Assembly (NCBI GenBank): GCA_963799085.1
Contig: CAWCWA010000009.1
Location: 1-64,000, forward strand
Direction of reading: 5' to 3'
Source of the DNA: AP-15 sp963799085
GTDB lineage: Bacteria; Pseudomonadota; Alphaproteobacteria; ATCC43930; CGMCC-115725
Length of the DNA stretch: 64,000 nucleotides
The notes under the pieces were generated by a model. That model was given only the letters and a program-made list of their open reading frames with translations. It was not told where the DNA came from and ran no database searches. Of the stretch, positions 48,847 to 57,757 are shown in pieces. Position 1 is the first letter of the stretch. Each line of letters begins with the position of its first letter. The position numbers and the translations under genes are program-made.

Positions 48847-49706
48847 GGGCGGCCGCCGCGGCGTTGCTGTTGCTGGCGGCACTGCCCGCGAGCGCGGCAG
48901 AGCCAAGCGAGGCGGCGGCCCGCGGCGCCTATCTCGCCGCTGCCGCCGGATGCGACCAATGCCATACCAACACGGCGCATGGCGGCCGGCCTTACGCCGG
49001 CGGCAGGGTTCTGCAGACCCCATTCGGCGCGATTGTGACGCCGAACATCACGCCCGACGAGGAGACCGGCATCGGCCGCTGGAACGTCGCCGATTTCGCC
49101 CGCGCGCTGCGCTGGGGCATCGCCCCCGACGACTCGCATTATCTGCCTGCGTTTCCCTATGCCTTCTACAACCGGTTGAGCGAGAGGGATTTTGGCGATC
49201 TGAAAGCCTTTCTCGACAGCCTGCCCGCGGTCGCTGCAGCGAACCGCGCCGGCGATCGGATGGTCTTTGCTGCGACCCGAGGTGCTGTGGCGATCGCGGC
49301 AACACCTTTCTCCGGGCCCTGGCGACCCGACCCGAGGCTCGGCGCGGCATGGAATCGGGGCGCCTATCTCGTCGCCGCGGTCGGCCGTTGCGGCGATTGC
49401 CACACGCCGCGCAATGTATTCGGCGCTCCCGATCCCGACCGGGCGCTTGCCGGTTCGCCGGCCGGATGGGGCCGCAAGGCCGCACCCAACATCACCCCCG
49501 ACCGCGACGCCGGGATCGGCGACTGGAGCGAAGACGACATCGTGACGCTGCTGAAGGACGGGCAGACTCCCGATCTCGATTTCGTTGGCGGCGAGATGGC
49601 GGAAATCGTGCGCAACACCGGGCGCCTCGACGACGCCGACCGGCGCGCGATCGCCGTCTACCTGAAGTCGCTGCCCGCCGTCGCCTCGCCAAAGCGGAAA
49701 CCGTGA
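48843..49706 (+). CDS. Diheme cytochrome c
   Basis: About 287 residues with two haem sites, GCDQCHTNTAHGG and GRCGDCHTPRNVFG, each followed by a TPNITPD axial-methionine-side loop (VTPNITPDEETGIGRWNVAD; APNITPDRDAGIGDWSEDDI). This is the two-domain pattern of alcohol-dehydrogenase-type cytochrome subunits. There is no ATG: a CTG at 48843 overlapping the previous stop gives LRAAAAALLLLAALPASA, a good signal peptide. The TTG at 48864 gives one without a basic end. I list the CTG and flag it. It probably transfers electrons in the periplasm. Confidence 0.8.
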   Translation: MRAAAAALLLLAALPASAAEPSEAAARGAYLAAAAGCDQCHTNTAHGGRPYAGGRVLQTPFGAIVTPNITPDEETGIGRWNVADFARALRWGIAPDDSHYLPAFPYAFYNRLSERDFGDLKAFLDSLPAVAAANRAGDRMVFAATRGAVAIAATPFSGPWRPDPRLGAAWNRGAYLVAAVGRCGDCHTPRNVFGAPDPDRALAGSPAGWGRKAAPNITPDRDAGIGDWSEDDIVTLLKDGQTPDLDFVGGEMAEIVRNTGRLDDADRRAIAVYLKSLPAVASPKRKP

Positions 49707-49795
49707 GCCCGATTTTCGACGCTGGACGCTCGCTCGAGACTACCTATGATGACGCGCAATCGACGGTTCGGCGGTGCCGGCGGTAGGAGCACATA

Positions 49796-50839
49796 TTGGC
49801 CCGAGGGCGACCGGATAAGAGCCTGGCTCGTTTCGAGCGAATAGCCCTGGTGCTGTCGGGCGGCGGCGCCTTGGGCGCCTATCAGGCCGGGGCGTATGCC
49901 GCGCTCGAAAAGTGCGGGGTGCGGCCGAATTGGATCGCCGGCGCCGGGGTCGGCGCGATCAACGCCGTCATCATCGCCGGCAATCTGCCCCACGAGCGCG
50001 CGCCGAAACTGCGCCAGTTCTGGCGCGAGTTGAGCCGACGCGCGGCGTTGCCGAAGCCGCCGCTGGCGCTGCGCCGGCTCAAGACGGCCTTCGCCCGTGC
50101 GCTGGCAAGGGCGCGGAGCGGCGCTGCCCTGCCGCCGGGGGTCGAGCCCGCGCTTGTTTCCGCCGCAAAGTTGCGCGTGCTCCTCTCCGAGACCGTCGAT
50201 TTCGACCGGGTCAATTCGGGCGCGGTCCGGGTCGTTCTGGGTGCGGTCAATCTGGCGACTGGGGCGGAAACCTTCTTCGACAACGACCGCCATGTGCTCG
50301 GGCCCGACCATGTGCTGGCCGGCACGCCACTCCCTGGACTGCCGCCGATCGCGATCGGCCAGCAGTTCTTCGCGGGGAGCGCGGTTTCGGTCTCGGCGCT
50401 CGACGAGGCGCGGCCGGCCGACACGCTGTGCTTTGCCATCGACGGGTTCGACCCGCTGCCGGGCAGCCATGGCGGGGTCAGCCGGACGGCGCGCGAGATC
50501 GCCGCGATGCGCCGCACCTGCGATTTGCGCCGCCGGATCGCGCTATTGGGTGAGCGTCTGCCGCCGGCGACGCGCGGCGAGGTCGATATCCGCCGCTGCC
50601 TGTCCGAGGCAAGCAACGCGACGGTGACGATCCTGCATCTGGTGCATGAGGGCAACGCCGTCGATCTGGCGGCCAAGATGGCCGATTTTTCGGCCGCCAC
50701 GGTGACCCGGCGCTGGGCCGCCGGCGAGAGCGACGTGGCTACGAGCCTCGCGCATCCGCGCTGGCTGGCGCCGCCGTCGCGGCTGTCTGGCGTCGTCGTG
50801 CATGAGGTTCGGGGCGGCGTCGTAGCACCACCGCGCTGA
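49796..50839 (+). CDS. Patatin-like protein lacking the catalytic serine
   Basis: A 347-residue protein from TTG 49796 (AGGAG eight bases upstream). The oxyanion loop is intact (VLSGGGALGAYQAGAYAALE, residues 19-38). The nucleophile elbow, normally G-x-S-x-G, reads IAGAGVGAINAVIIAGN, with Gly51 where serine should be. The later D-G-G motif is also altered (CFAIDGFDPLPGS). The C-terminal domain of PHA-associated patatins is present, including CDLRRRIALLGERLP and HLVHEGNAVDLAAKMADFSA, with TVTRRWAAGESD. It lies before phaZ. It is presumably a pseudo-enzyme or regulatory relative. Confidence 0.75.
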   Translation: MARGRPDKSLARFERIALVLSGGGALGAYQAGAYAALEKCGVRPNWIAGAGVGAINAVIIAGNLPHERAPKLRQFWRELSRRAALPKPPLALRRLKTAFARALARARSGAALPPGVEPALVSAAKLRVLLSETVDFDRVNSGAVRVVLGAVNLATGAETFFDNDRHVLGPDHVLAGTPLPGLPPIAIGQQFFAGSAVSVSALDEARPADTLCFAIDGFDPLPGSHGGVSRTAREIAAMRRTCDLRRRIALLGERLPPATRGEVDIRRCLSEASNATVTILHLVHEGNAVDLAAKMADFSAATVTRRWAAGESDVATSLAHPRWLAPPSRLSGVVVHEVRGGVVAPPR

Positions 50840-51119
50840 GCTCCGCCGCACATAAAATCGGCGATCGCCTCTTCTCGGGGCATTGCCGTGCGTGAAATAA
50901 GGAACAATCGCGGAACACCGCGCTTTTTCCGGACGGCTGGGCAATGCGACCATGCGGACCATTGCCCAAAGCTTTGTCAAGACAAATATATCATTGAAAA
51001 TATGAAGTTTTTGCGATGGGATGGTCTCGCCTGTAAATCGAACGAGGCGGCCGGCCGTTTCGATTGGCGGTATCTCAATATCCCCTCGACCGAGAGAGGG
51101 GCGCACATGGAAGAGAATC

Positions 51120-52346
51120 ATGCTTTACGATGCATACCAAGCACACAGCGACGTCCTGGGACCAATTCGGCTGATGGCCGAAACGGCGCGGGGCTGGCTG
51201 GGCTGGCTCGGCCATCCCTGGCCGCTGATCGGGGACACGCCGCTGGTGCGCGGCGCCGCCGCCGCAATGGAGTTGCTGGCGCATGCCGGCATGTCGCATG
51301 AACGGCCGGATTTCGGCATCCGGACAGTCGCGATCGGCGGCAACGAGATCGGGATCAGCGAGGAGGTCGTCGCCTCGCATCCGTTCTGCGATCTCTTGCA
51401 TTTCCGCAAGGACAGCGTGCGCGAGGAGCCGACCGTGCTGGTGGTGGCGCCGCTGTCCGGCCACTTTCCGACCCTGCTGCGCGGCACCATCGAAAGCTTG
51501 CTGCCGGACCACGACGTCTACCTGACCGACTGGCGCAACGCGCGCAACGTGCCGCTGCTGTTCGGCCGGTTCGATCTCGACGATTTCGCCGACTTGGTGA
51601 TCGGATTCATCCGCCACCTCGGACCGCAGACCCACGTCATCGCGGTCTGTCAGCCCTCGGTTCCGGTACTGGCGGCGGTGGCGCTGCTTGCGGCGGCGGG
51701 CGACCCGTGTCAGCCCGCCTCGATGGTGCTGATGGGCGGGCCGATCGACACCCGGGCGAACCCCACCGAGGTCAACCGCTTCGCCGAGGCGCATTCGATC
51801 GAATGGTTCGACCGCACGGTGATCACGACCGTGCCGGCGCGCTATGCGGGAGCGTTTCGCCGAGTCTATCCGGGGTTTCTACAGCTCGCCGGCTTTCTGA
51901 GCATGAACCTCGACCGGCACGTCTCGGCGCATTGGCGGATGCTTCAGGACCTGGTGCACGGCGACGCCGAGAGCGCCGCGGCGACCCGCGCCTTCTACAA
52001 GGAATACAGCGCGGTCATGGATCTGCCGGCGGATTTCTATCTGGAGACGGTGAAGCGGGTATTTCACGATCACGATCTGCCGCGCGGCCTGATGCGGGTG
52101 CATGGCGAGCCGGTGGAGCCCGCCGCGATCGAGCGCACCGCATTGATGACCGTCGAGGGTGAACGCGACGATGTTTGCGGCGTCGGCCAGACGGTCGCCG
52201 CCCATCAGCTCTGCAGCGGCATTCCGCCGGCGAAAAAGACGCACCACCTGCAGCTCAAAGTCGGCCATTATGGAGTGTTCCATGGCCGCCGGTGGCAGAA
52301 CGAGACCTACCCCAAGGTCAAGGCCTTCATCCGGGCGCAAGGCTAG
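51120..52346 (+). CDS. phaZ: Intracellular polyhydroxyalkanoate depolymerase
   Basis: An intact 408-residue protein from MLYDAYQAHSDVLGPIRLMA. It has VLVVAPLSGHFPTLLRGTIE, LLPDHDVYLTDWRNARNVPL, the cysteine nucleophile box HVIAVCQPSVPVLAAVALLA and MVLMGGPIDTRANPTEVN. It ends with DVCGVGQTVAAHQLCSGIPP, and the histidine in LKVGHYGVFHGRRWQNE. It degrades stored PHB/PHA granules to hydroxyacids. GGAAGAGA precedes the ATG. A small hairpin (CCCCTC/GAGGGG at 51082-51101) lies in the leader. The downstream BKACE and CoA-transferase genes handle related C4 keto acids. Confidence 0.92.
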   Translation: MLYDAYQAHSDVLGPIRLMAETARGWLGWLGHPWPLIGDTPLVRGAAAAMELLAHAGMSHERPDFGIRTVAIGGNEIGISEEVVASHPFCDLLHFRKDSVREEPTVLVVAPLSGHFPTLLRGTIESLLPDHDVYLTDWRNARNVPLLFGRFDLDDFADLVIGFIRHLGPQTHVIAVCQPSVPVLAAVALLAAAGDPCQPASMVLMGGPIDTRANPTEVNRFAEAHSIEWFDRTVITTVPARYAGAFRRVYPGFLQLAGFLSMNLDRHVSAHWRMLQDLVHGDAESAAATRAFYKEYSAVMDLPADFYLETVKRVFHDHDLPRGLMRVHGEPVEPAAIERTALMTVEGERDDVCGVGQTVAAHQLCSGIPPAKKTHHLQLKVGHYGVFHGRRWQNETYPKVKAFIRAQG

Positions 52347-52400
52347 AGAGCAGCGGGTCCGCCCCTGCTGGCGGACCGGCGAGTTGACGGGAGGAGAAGC

Positions 52401-53337
52401 ATGGCTCTGGGTGGCAAGGTCATCATTACTTGCGCCGTCACTGGGTCGATCCACACCCCGACGATGAGCCCCTATCTGCCGCTGACGCCGGACGAGATCG
52501 CGCGCGACGCGATCGCCGCGGCCGAGGCCGGGGCGTCGATCCTGCATCTGCATGCGCGCGACCCGAAGGACGGGCGGCCGACCCCCGATCCCGCGGTCTT
52601 CATGCAATTCCTGCCGCGGATCAAGCAGGCGACCAACGCCGTCGTCAACATCACGACCGGCGGCGGCCACGGCATGACGCTGGAGGAGCGGCTCGCGGCG
52701 CCGCTGCGCGCCAAGCCCGAGATGTGCTCGTGCAATATGGGCTCGATGAATTTCGGGCTCTACCCGATGCTCGACCGCTACAAGGAATGGAAATACGAGT
52801 GGGAGCCGCAGCATCTCGGGATGACGCGCGACTTCATCTTCCGCAACACTTTCGCCGACATCGAGCGCATGCTGAAGGATCTCGGCGAGGGTTGCGGCAC
52901 GCGCTTCGAATTCGAATGCTACGATGTCGGGCACCTCTACAATCTGGCGCATTTCGTCGACCGCGGGCTGGTCAAGCCGCCGCTCTTTGTTCAGACGATT
53001 TTCGGCATCCTCGGCGGTATCGGCGCCGATCATGAAAACCTCGTCCATATGAAGCGCATCGCCGATAAATTGTTCGGCGACGATTATGCCTGGTCGATCC
53101 TCGCGGCCGGGCGGCACCAGATGCCGTTCGTGACGATGGGCGCCATCATGGGCGGCAACGTCCGCGTCGGCCTTGAGGATTCGCTGTGGCTCGGGCGTGG
53201 GCAATTGGCCCAGGGCAACGCCGACCAGGTGCGTCGCATCCGCACGATCCTCGAGAACCTGTCGCTCGAGATCGCGACCCCGGACGAGGCGCGCTCGCGG
53301 CTTGGGGTTGAAGGGTGGCGACGATGTCGGCTTCTGA
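52401..53337 (+). pseudogene. Beta-keto acid cleavage enzyme (BKACE/DUF849), one base inserted near the end
   Basis: MALGGKVIITCAVTGSIHTP then IAAAEAGASILHLHARDPKD (metal-binding HLH), VVNITTGGGHGMTLEERLAA, MGSMNFGLYPMLDRYKEW and FECYDVGHLYNLAHFVDRGL. The last part has DDYAWSILAAGRHQMPFVTM and GAIMGGNVRVGLEDSLW. The expected ending RLGVKGGDDVGF is reached only after removing an extra G near 53311. Without that the frame runs on. The length of 937 bases is 3n+1. BKACE enzymes combine a beta-keto acid with acetyl-CoA to give acetoacetate and an acyl-CoA. The product would feed the CoA transferase next door. The shift affects only the last dozen residues. Confidence 0.87.
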
Positions 53338-53352
53338 CCGGGGTGGACGGGG

Positions 53353-54018
53353 ATGATCGACAAGCGGGTGAGGAGCCTCGCCGAGGCGGTCGCCGGCATC
53401 AAGGACGGTGCCATCGTGCTGACCGGCGGGTTCGGCGGCGCCGGATCGCCGGAGGCGCTCTACGGCGCGCTGCTGGAGCAGGGCGCCCGCGATCTGATCA
53501 TCGTCAACAACAACGCCGGCACCGGGCGCACCGGTCTCGCCGGGCTGATGGACGCCGGGCGGGTGCGCAAGATCATCTGTTCGTTCCCGCGCAGCTCCGG
53601 CTCCGTCGTGTTCGAGGAATTATACAAGGAGGGCAGGATCGAGCTGGAACTGGTGCCGCAGGGCATTCTGTCCGAGCGGATGCGCTGCGCGGCGGCGGGG
53701 CTCGGCGGATTCTGGTCGCCGACCGGCGTCGGGACGCGGCTGGCGGAGGGTAAGGAAGAGCGCGAGATCGACGGCAAGCGCTATGTGCTGGAAAAGCCGC
53801 TCAGAGGCCACGTGGCGCTACTCAAGGCCGACCGCGGCGACCGCTGGGGCAATCTCACCTACAACAAATCCGCGCGCAACTTCAACCCGACGATGGCGCA
53901 GGCGGCCGATCTGTCGATCGTGCAAATCCGCCAGTTCGTCGAGCTCGGCGACATCGATCCCGAGCACGTGATCACCCCGGGCATTTTCATCGACCGCATG
54001 GTCGTGGCGCTGAATTAG
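53353..54018 (+). CDS. 3-oxoacid CoA-transferase, subunit A
   Basis: 221 residues from MIDKRVRSLAEAVAGIKDGA. The glycine-rich CoA-binding IVLTGGFGGAGSPEALYGAL is followed by LIIVNNNAGTGRTGLAGLMD, KIICSFPRSSGSVVFEELYK, SPTGVGTRLAEGKEEREIDG and LLKADRGDRWGNLTYNKSAR. It is the alpha subunit of a succinyl-CoA:3-ketoacid (or adipate-type) CoA transferase. It begins 15 bases after the BKACE stop and pairs with the next gene, 12 bases away. Confidence 0.93.
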   Translation: MIDKRVRSLAEAVAGIKDGAIVLTGGFGGAGSPEALYGALLEQGARDLIIVNNNAGTGRTGLAGLMDAGRVRKIICSFPRSSGSVVFEELYKEGRIELELVPQGILSERMRCAAAGLGGFWSPTGVGTRLAEGKEEREIDGKRYVLEKPLRGHVALLKADRGDRWGNLTYNKSARNFNPTMAQAADLSIVQIRQFVELGDIDPEHVITPGIFIDRMVVALN

Positions 54019-54030
54019 GGAGCCTTACCG

Positions 54031-54699
54031 ATGCCCCTCAGCCGCAAGCAGATCGCCTGGCGCGCCGCGCAAGACCTCCAGGACGGCGTCTACGTCAATC
54101 TCGGCATCGGCCTGCCGACATTGGTCGCCGACGTGCTGCCCGAAGGCCGCGAGATCGTGCTGCAGAGCGAGAACGGCGTGCTCGGGGTCGGGCCGGCGCC
54201 CGGCGCCAACGAGATCGACATGGACCTCGTCAACGCCGGCAAGCAGCCGGTGACGCTCCTGACCGGCGGCAGCTACGTCCATCACACCAATTCGTTCCTG
54301 ATGATCCGCGGCGGCCATCTCGACTTGGCGCTTCTCGGGGCGTTCGAGGTGGCCGAGAACGGCGACCTCGCCAACTGGACGACGGACGACCCGAAATTCC
54401 CGCCCGGGGTCGGCGGCGCCATGGATCTCGCGGTCGGCGCCAAGGAGATCCGCGTGCTGCTCGAGCATACGACGCGCGACGGCTCGCCGCGGCTACGCAA
54501 GCTCTGCGAATATCCGCTGACCGCGGCGCGCGTGGTCCGCCGCGTCTACACCGATCTTGCCGTCATCGACGTGACCGAGCGCGGCTTTGTCGTCCGCGAG
54601 ATGGTCGAGGACATCGATTTCGACGCGCTGCAGGCGAAGACCGAGGCGCGATTGCACCGCGCCCCCGACCTTTGTCTGCTGCGCGCGCCGGCGGTCTGA
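54031..54699 (+). CDS. 3-oxoacid CoA-transferase, subunit B
   Basis: 222 residues, MPLSRKQIAWRAAQDLQDGV then YVNLGIGLPTLVADVLP. The catalytic glutamate lies in IVLQSENGVLGVGPAPG, which forms the acyl-CoA thioester, followed by GGSYVHHTNSFLMIRGGHLD, LALLGAFEVAENGDLANWTT, GVGGAMDLAVGAKEIRVLLE and VYTDLAVIDVTERGFVVREM. It forms the transferase with subunit A, moving CoA from succinyl-CoA (or similar) to acetoacetate. With BKACE and PhaZ upstream this suggests a C4 ketone-body/PHB catabolic cluster. Confidence 0.94.
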   Translation: MPLSRKQIAWRAAQDLQDGVYVNLGIGLPTLVADVLPEGREIVLQSENGVLGVGPAPGANEIDMDLVNAGKQPVTLLTGGSYVHHTNSFLMIRGGHLDLALLGAFEVAENGDLANWTTDDPKFPPGVGGAMDLAVGAKEIRVLLEHTTRDGSPRLRKLCEYPLTAARVVRRVYTDLAVIDVTERGFVVREMVEDIDFDALQAKTEARLHRAPDLCLLRAPAV

Positions 54700-54752
54700 G
54701 AAGCTCGTCCGTGCCGATCGGCGGCGACAGGGCCGGATAGCGGGCATACCCG

Positions 54753-55055
54753 ATGCGCGCGGGCCGATCGGTCTATTGGGCGACGGTGGTTCTGTCGGCG
54801 CTGACCCTGGCGCTGGTCGTCGCCTATATCGTGCTGGCGCAGGACAATCGCAGGGTGCAGGCCGAGGTCAACCAGCGCCAGCAATTCATCAACCAGAGCA
54901 TCCAACTCGGCCGGATCAACGAAGCGCTGGCCCGCGCACTGGCGGCGGCGGCGACCGAGCGCCAGGACGACAAGCTGCGGGACCTTCTGACGCGCAACGG
55001 GATCACGATCAACCCGGAGGCAAGCCCGGCGCCGACGCCGGATAAGCCGCAATGA
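54753..55055 (+). CDS. Small anchored coiled-coil protein
   Basis: 100 residues, MRAGRSVYWATVVLSALTLA then LVVAYIVLAQDNRRVQAEVN: one N-terminal membrane helix, then a predicted helical periplasmic part (QRQQFINQSIQLGRINEALA). It ends TINPEASPAPTPDKPQ. The stop overlaps the next ATG by four bases. Function unknown. Confidence 0.65.
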   Translation: MRAGRSVYWATVVLSALTLALVVAYIVLAQDNRRVQAEVNQRQQFINQSIQLGRINEALARALAAAATERQDDKLRDLLTRNGITINPEASPAPTPDKPQ

Positions 55056-55363
55056 GCGGGCTCCCGCCCAACGACGCCTCCGGGGCGAAGGCGCCGCCGT
55101 CAATCCCGGTCGTGCTGGTCGTCCTGTCGCTCTTCGTGCTGATGGCGTACGAGACGATTGAGATGGTGCACGACCGCGGCAGCCTCGCCGAGTTGCGCCG
55201 TTCGCAGGAGCCCGCGGTCCAGGAAGCGCTGAAGCTGCGCCGCCAGCTCGAAGGGCTGGCCGGCGAGACGGCGGAACTGGCGCGAGACGGCGACGAGGGC
55301 GCCAAGAAGGTCGTCGAGCAGATGAAGCGGCAGGGGATCGCGCTGTCGCCGCCGAAAAAGTAG
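55052..55363 (+). CDS. Small anchored coiled-coil protein, partner of the preceding gene
   Basis: 103 residues: a short cytoplasmic lead MSGLPPNDASGAKAPPS, a membrane helix IPVVLVVLSLFVLMAYETIE, then a helical LRRSQEPAVQEALKLRRQLE and EGAKKVVEQMKRQGIALSP. The architecture is the same as its overlapping neighbour, and the two probably form a membrane heterocomplex. Function unknown. Confidence 0.65.
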   Translation: MSGLPPNDASGAKAPPSIPVVLVVLSLFVLMAYETIEMVHDRGSLAELRRSQEPAVQEALKLRRQLEGLAGETAELARDGDEGAKKVVEQMKRQGIALSPPKK

Positions 55364-55446
55364 GCGCCAGCCTGGGGCGTGTCCTCGATTATTAGGCCAT
55401 GGCCCGGGGCGTCGCCGTCAACAGGAGCGCGTAGCGCGCTGACGCC

Positions 55447-56458
55447 CTAATACATCTCCGGCGTGATCACATTCTGCGGCCGGTTGGTCAACAGGGCCGC
55501 GCGCATCGTTTCGGCCGATTTGACGCCGCGTGTCGTGCTCCGATTGCGGGGTGAACCAGGCGGCATGCGGCGTGATCACGAGCCGGCCTTCAAGATCAGG
55601 CTCGCGTTCGCGATAGGCGCGCAGGATTTCCGGGATGGGCTCGACCGGCGGCTCGACCGGCAGCACGTCGAGCCCGGCGGCAGCGATGTGTCCGCTGCGC
55701 AGCAACGCCAGCAGCGCGTCGAGATCGATGATCGGGCCGCGCGCGGTATTGACGACGACCGCGCCACGGACGCAGCAGCGCAAGCTGGTCCCGGCCGAGA
55801 GCCGCGTCGTCTCGGGGGTCAGCGGCGTGTGGATCGACAGGGTGTCGGTCTGGCGCAACAGGTCCTCGAGGCTTGGCGCGCGGCCGATGCCGAGCGCCAG
55901 TTCCGCTCCGTTCGGCAGATACGGGTCGAAGAACACGACGCGAAAGCCGAAGGCGCGGGCGCGCAGCGCTACGGCAGTGCCGATCCGGCCGAGCCCGATG
56001 ATGCCGAAGGTCTGGACCCCGAGACGCCGGATCAGTTCGTTCTTGACCGCACCCCAGGGGGCGGGCGGGCTCGCCCGCATCCGCTCGTGATAAAGAAGGA
56101 CGCCGCGGCGCAACGACAGCGCCAGCGCCATCGCATGGTCGGCGACTTCGGTCGTGCCGTAATCGGGGACGTTGCAGACGAGAATGTTGCGCGCCGCCGC
56201 CGCCGGGCGGGCGATCTTGTCGTAGCCCACCCCCATGCGCACGATGACGCGCAGCCGTGGAAAGCGGTCGATGTCCTCGGCCGAGACGGCGTGGCGCATG
56301 ATCATCAGCCCGTCGACCTCGGCGCAATCCTCGGGCGCCAGTTCGGCGAGCGCCTTTTTCGTACGCCGCAGAATGCGTACTTCAGGCTCGAAGATATCGC
56401 GTTCGAGCGTCTCGTCCGGGATCTGCCGGTCTTCGGGGTAGAGCACTGTTACGGGCAT
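55447..56458 (-). pseudogene. D-2-hydroxyacid dehydrogenase, frameshifted
   Basis: MPVTVLYPEDRQIPDETLER then DGLMIMRHAVSAEDIDRFP. The substrate arginine region is RLRVIVRMGVGYDKIARPAA, and the NAD fold TFGIIGLGRIGTAVALRARA. VNTARGPIIDLDALLALLRS and the catalytic GRLVITPHAAWFTPQSEHD follow. Paired shifts occur around 55770-55810, where GRDQLALLRP lies in another frame, and one more after SEHDTRR. The native end SAETMRAALLTNRPQNVITP then appears in another frame, with its stop at 55447. Resembles the phosphoglycerate/C-terminal-binding-protein-like group; substrate unknown. Confidence 0.78.
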
Positions 56459-57727
56459 CGCCGTATCCTTTCTTTTAGAGGGCGGGACCGGCGGCCGCGG
56501 CCGAAGCCGGCGGCCGTGACGTGCCGGGCCGGCGCCAAACCGGCGATCAGCCGGTCGACGGCGGCGAAGTGATCCTGCCAGCAGGGGGCGTCCCAGCCCG
56601 CCAGCCGAGCCAGCTGCGCCGCCCGTCGTGCCGAGGAAGGCGCCATATAATCACGGATCGCGGCGAGCCAGCCCGGTCGGTCGAGCGGATCGAGATATTC
56701 CGGAGCCACACCGCCAATTTCGCGCAAGGCCGGGAGATCGCCGCACAGCACGGGCACGCCGAGGGCAAGCGCCTCGGCCAGCGGCAGACCGAAGCCCTCG
56801 GCAAAGGACGGCAGCAGCAATGCCCGGGCGCCCCGCAGCAGGCGCGTCACCTCTGCATCGGGCAGGCGGTCATTGATGGTTGCGACGGCGCGCAACTCGG
56901 GGCGGCTTTCGAGCATCTGGAGGGTGCCGCGGCTCTCCCAACCGAGTTGCCCGACAAGCGCCAGGCGGGGTGCGGCACTGCCGAATTCGGCGAGGAGATC
57001 GCGCCAGATTTCGAGCAGCATGAGCTGGTTCTTGCGCGGCTCGATCGTGCCCACGCAGACAAAGTAGGGCGCCTCGTAAGGGGTGGCTCCAGCAGGCGTC
57101 GGCTCCGGCCGATCGATCCCGAACGGCGCCACGAGCAGCGGCGGCGAGCGGTCGGCGCGGTCGAGATAGGGGTTGAGCGCCCGGCGGGTGGCCAGCGAAT
57201 TGACGATCACCGCATCGGCGAGTGCGGCCACGGTCGCAATCCGGCGGCGGTGTCGCTCATCCTGGCCCGGCCGGGCATATTGCGGAAACTCGATCGGGAT
57301 CAGATCGTGGATCAGGCAGACGAGGCGGGCGGCGCCGCGCGACTTGACGGCGGCGAGCCGGCGCCGGCGTTCGAGGCGAAGATGGGAGACGTGCAGATAG
57401 ACCGCCCGGCCGCCGCATGACCGCAGCCGCGCATGGAGCCGGCCGGCGCCGCCGATCGCGGCCTCGATGCGCAGCCGATGGGCAAGCAGCCTAGCCTCGC
57501 CGGACCGCGCATCGCCCCGCCGCCAGATCGCGCCGAGTGTTGCGACGAATGCGGCGGCGGTGTGCCGTGAGACGAGCCCCAGGGGGCCCCAAGGCGCCGG
57601 GGCTGCGAAGAATGCGTCGCGTCCGCCCCAAGAGATGCTCGGCATAGGCGAGTTCGACCCGGTCGATCCCGGTCGGAACCGGACGCGCCGCCCGCGACAC
57701 CAGGCGCGACACATCGAGCGCGATCAC
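56449..57727 (-). pseudogene. Group 1 glycosyltransferase, one-base insertion
   Basis: It starts MIALDVSRLVSRAARPVPTG then VELAYAEHLLGR. A one-base insertion near 57622 moves the rest to another frame: AVKSRGAARLVCLIHDLIPI, ALADAVIVNSLATRRALNPY, and YFVCVGTIEPRKNQLMLLEI (nucleotide-binding). LLPSFAEGFGLPLAEALALG is the EX7E-like site, and VPVLCGDLPALREIGGVAPE follows. It is GT4 family, acting in cell-surface polysaccharide synthesis. It overlaps the dehydrogenase start by 10 bases and lies next to hldD, suggesting an envelope-sugar cluster. Confidence 0.82.
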
Positions 57728-57757
57728 GCCGCCGCCCGCCGGGCCGCAAGGAAAGGG

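Noticed and set aside
50974..51003. Promoter before phaZ (TTGTCA with AT-rich downstream)
   Set aside because: No acceptable -10 at the right distance; not reported as a feature.
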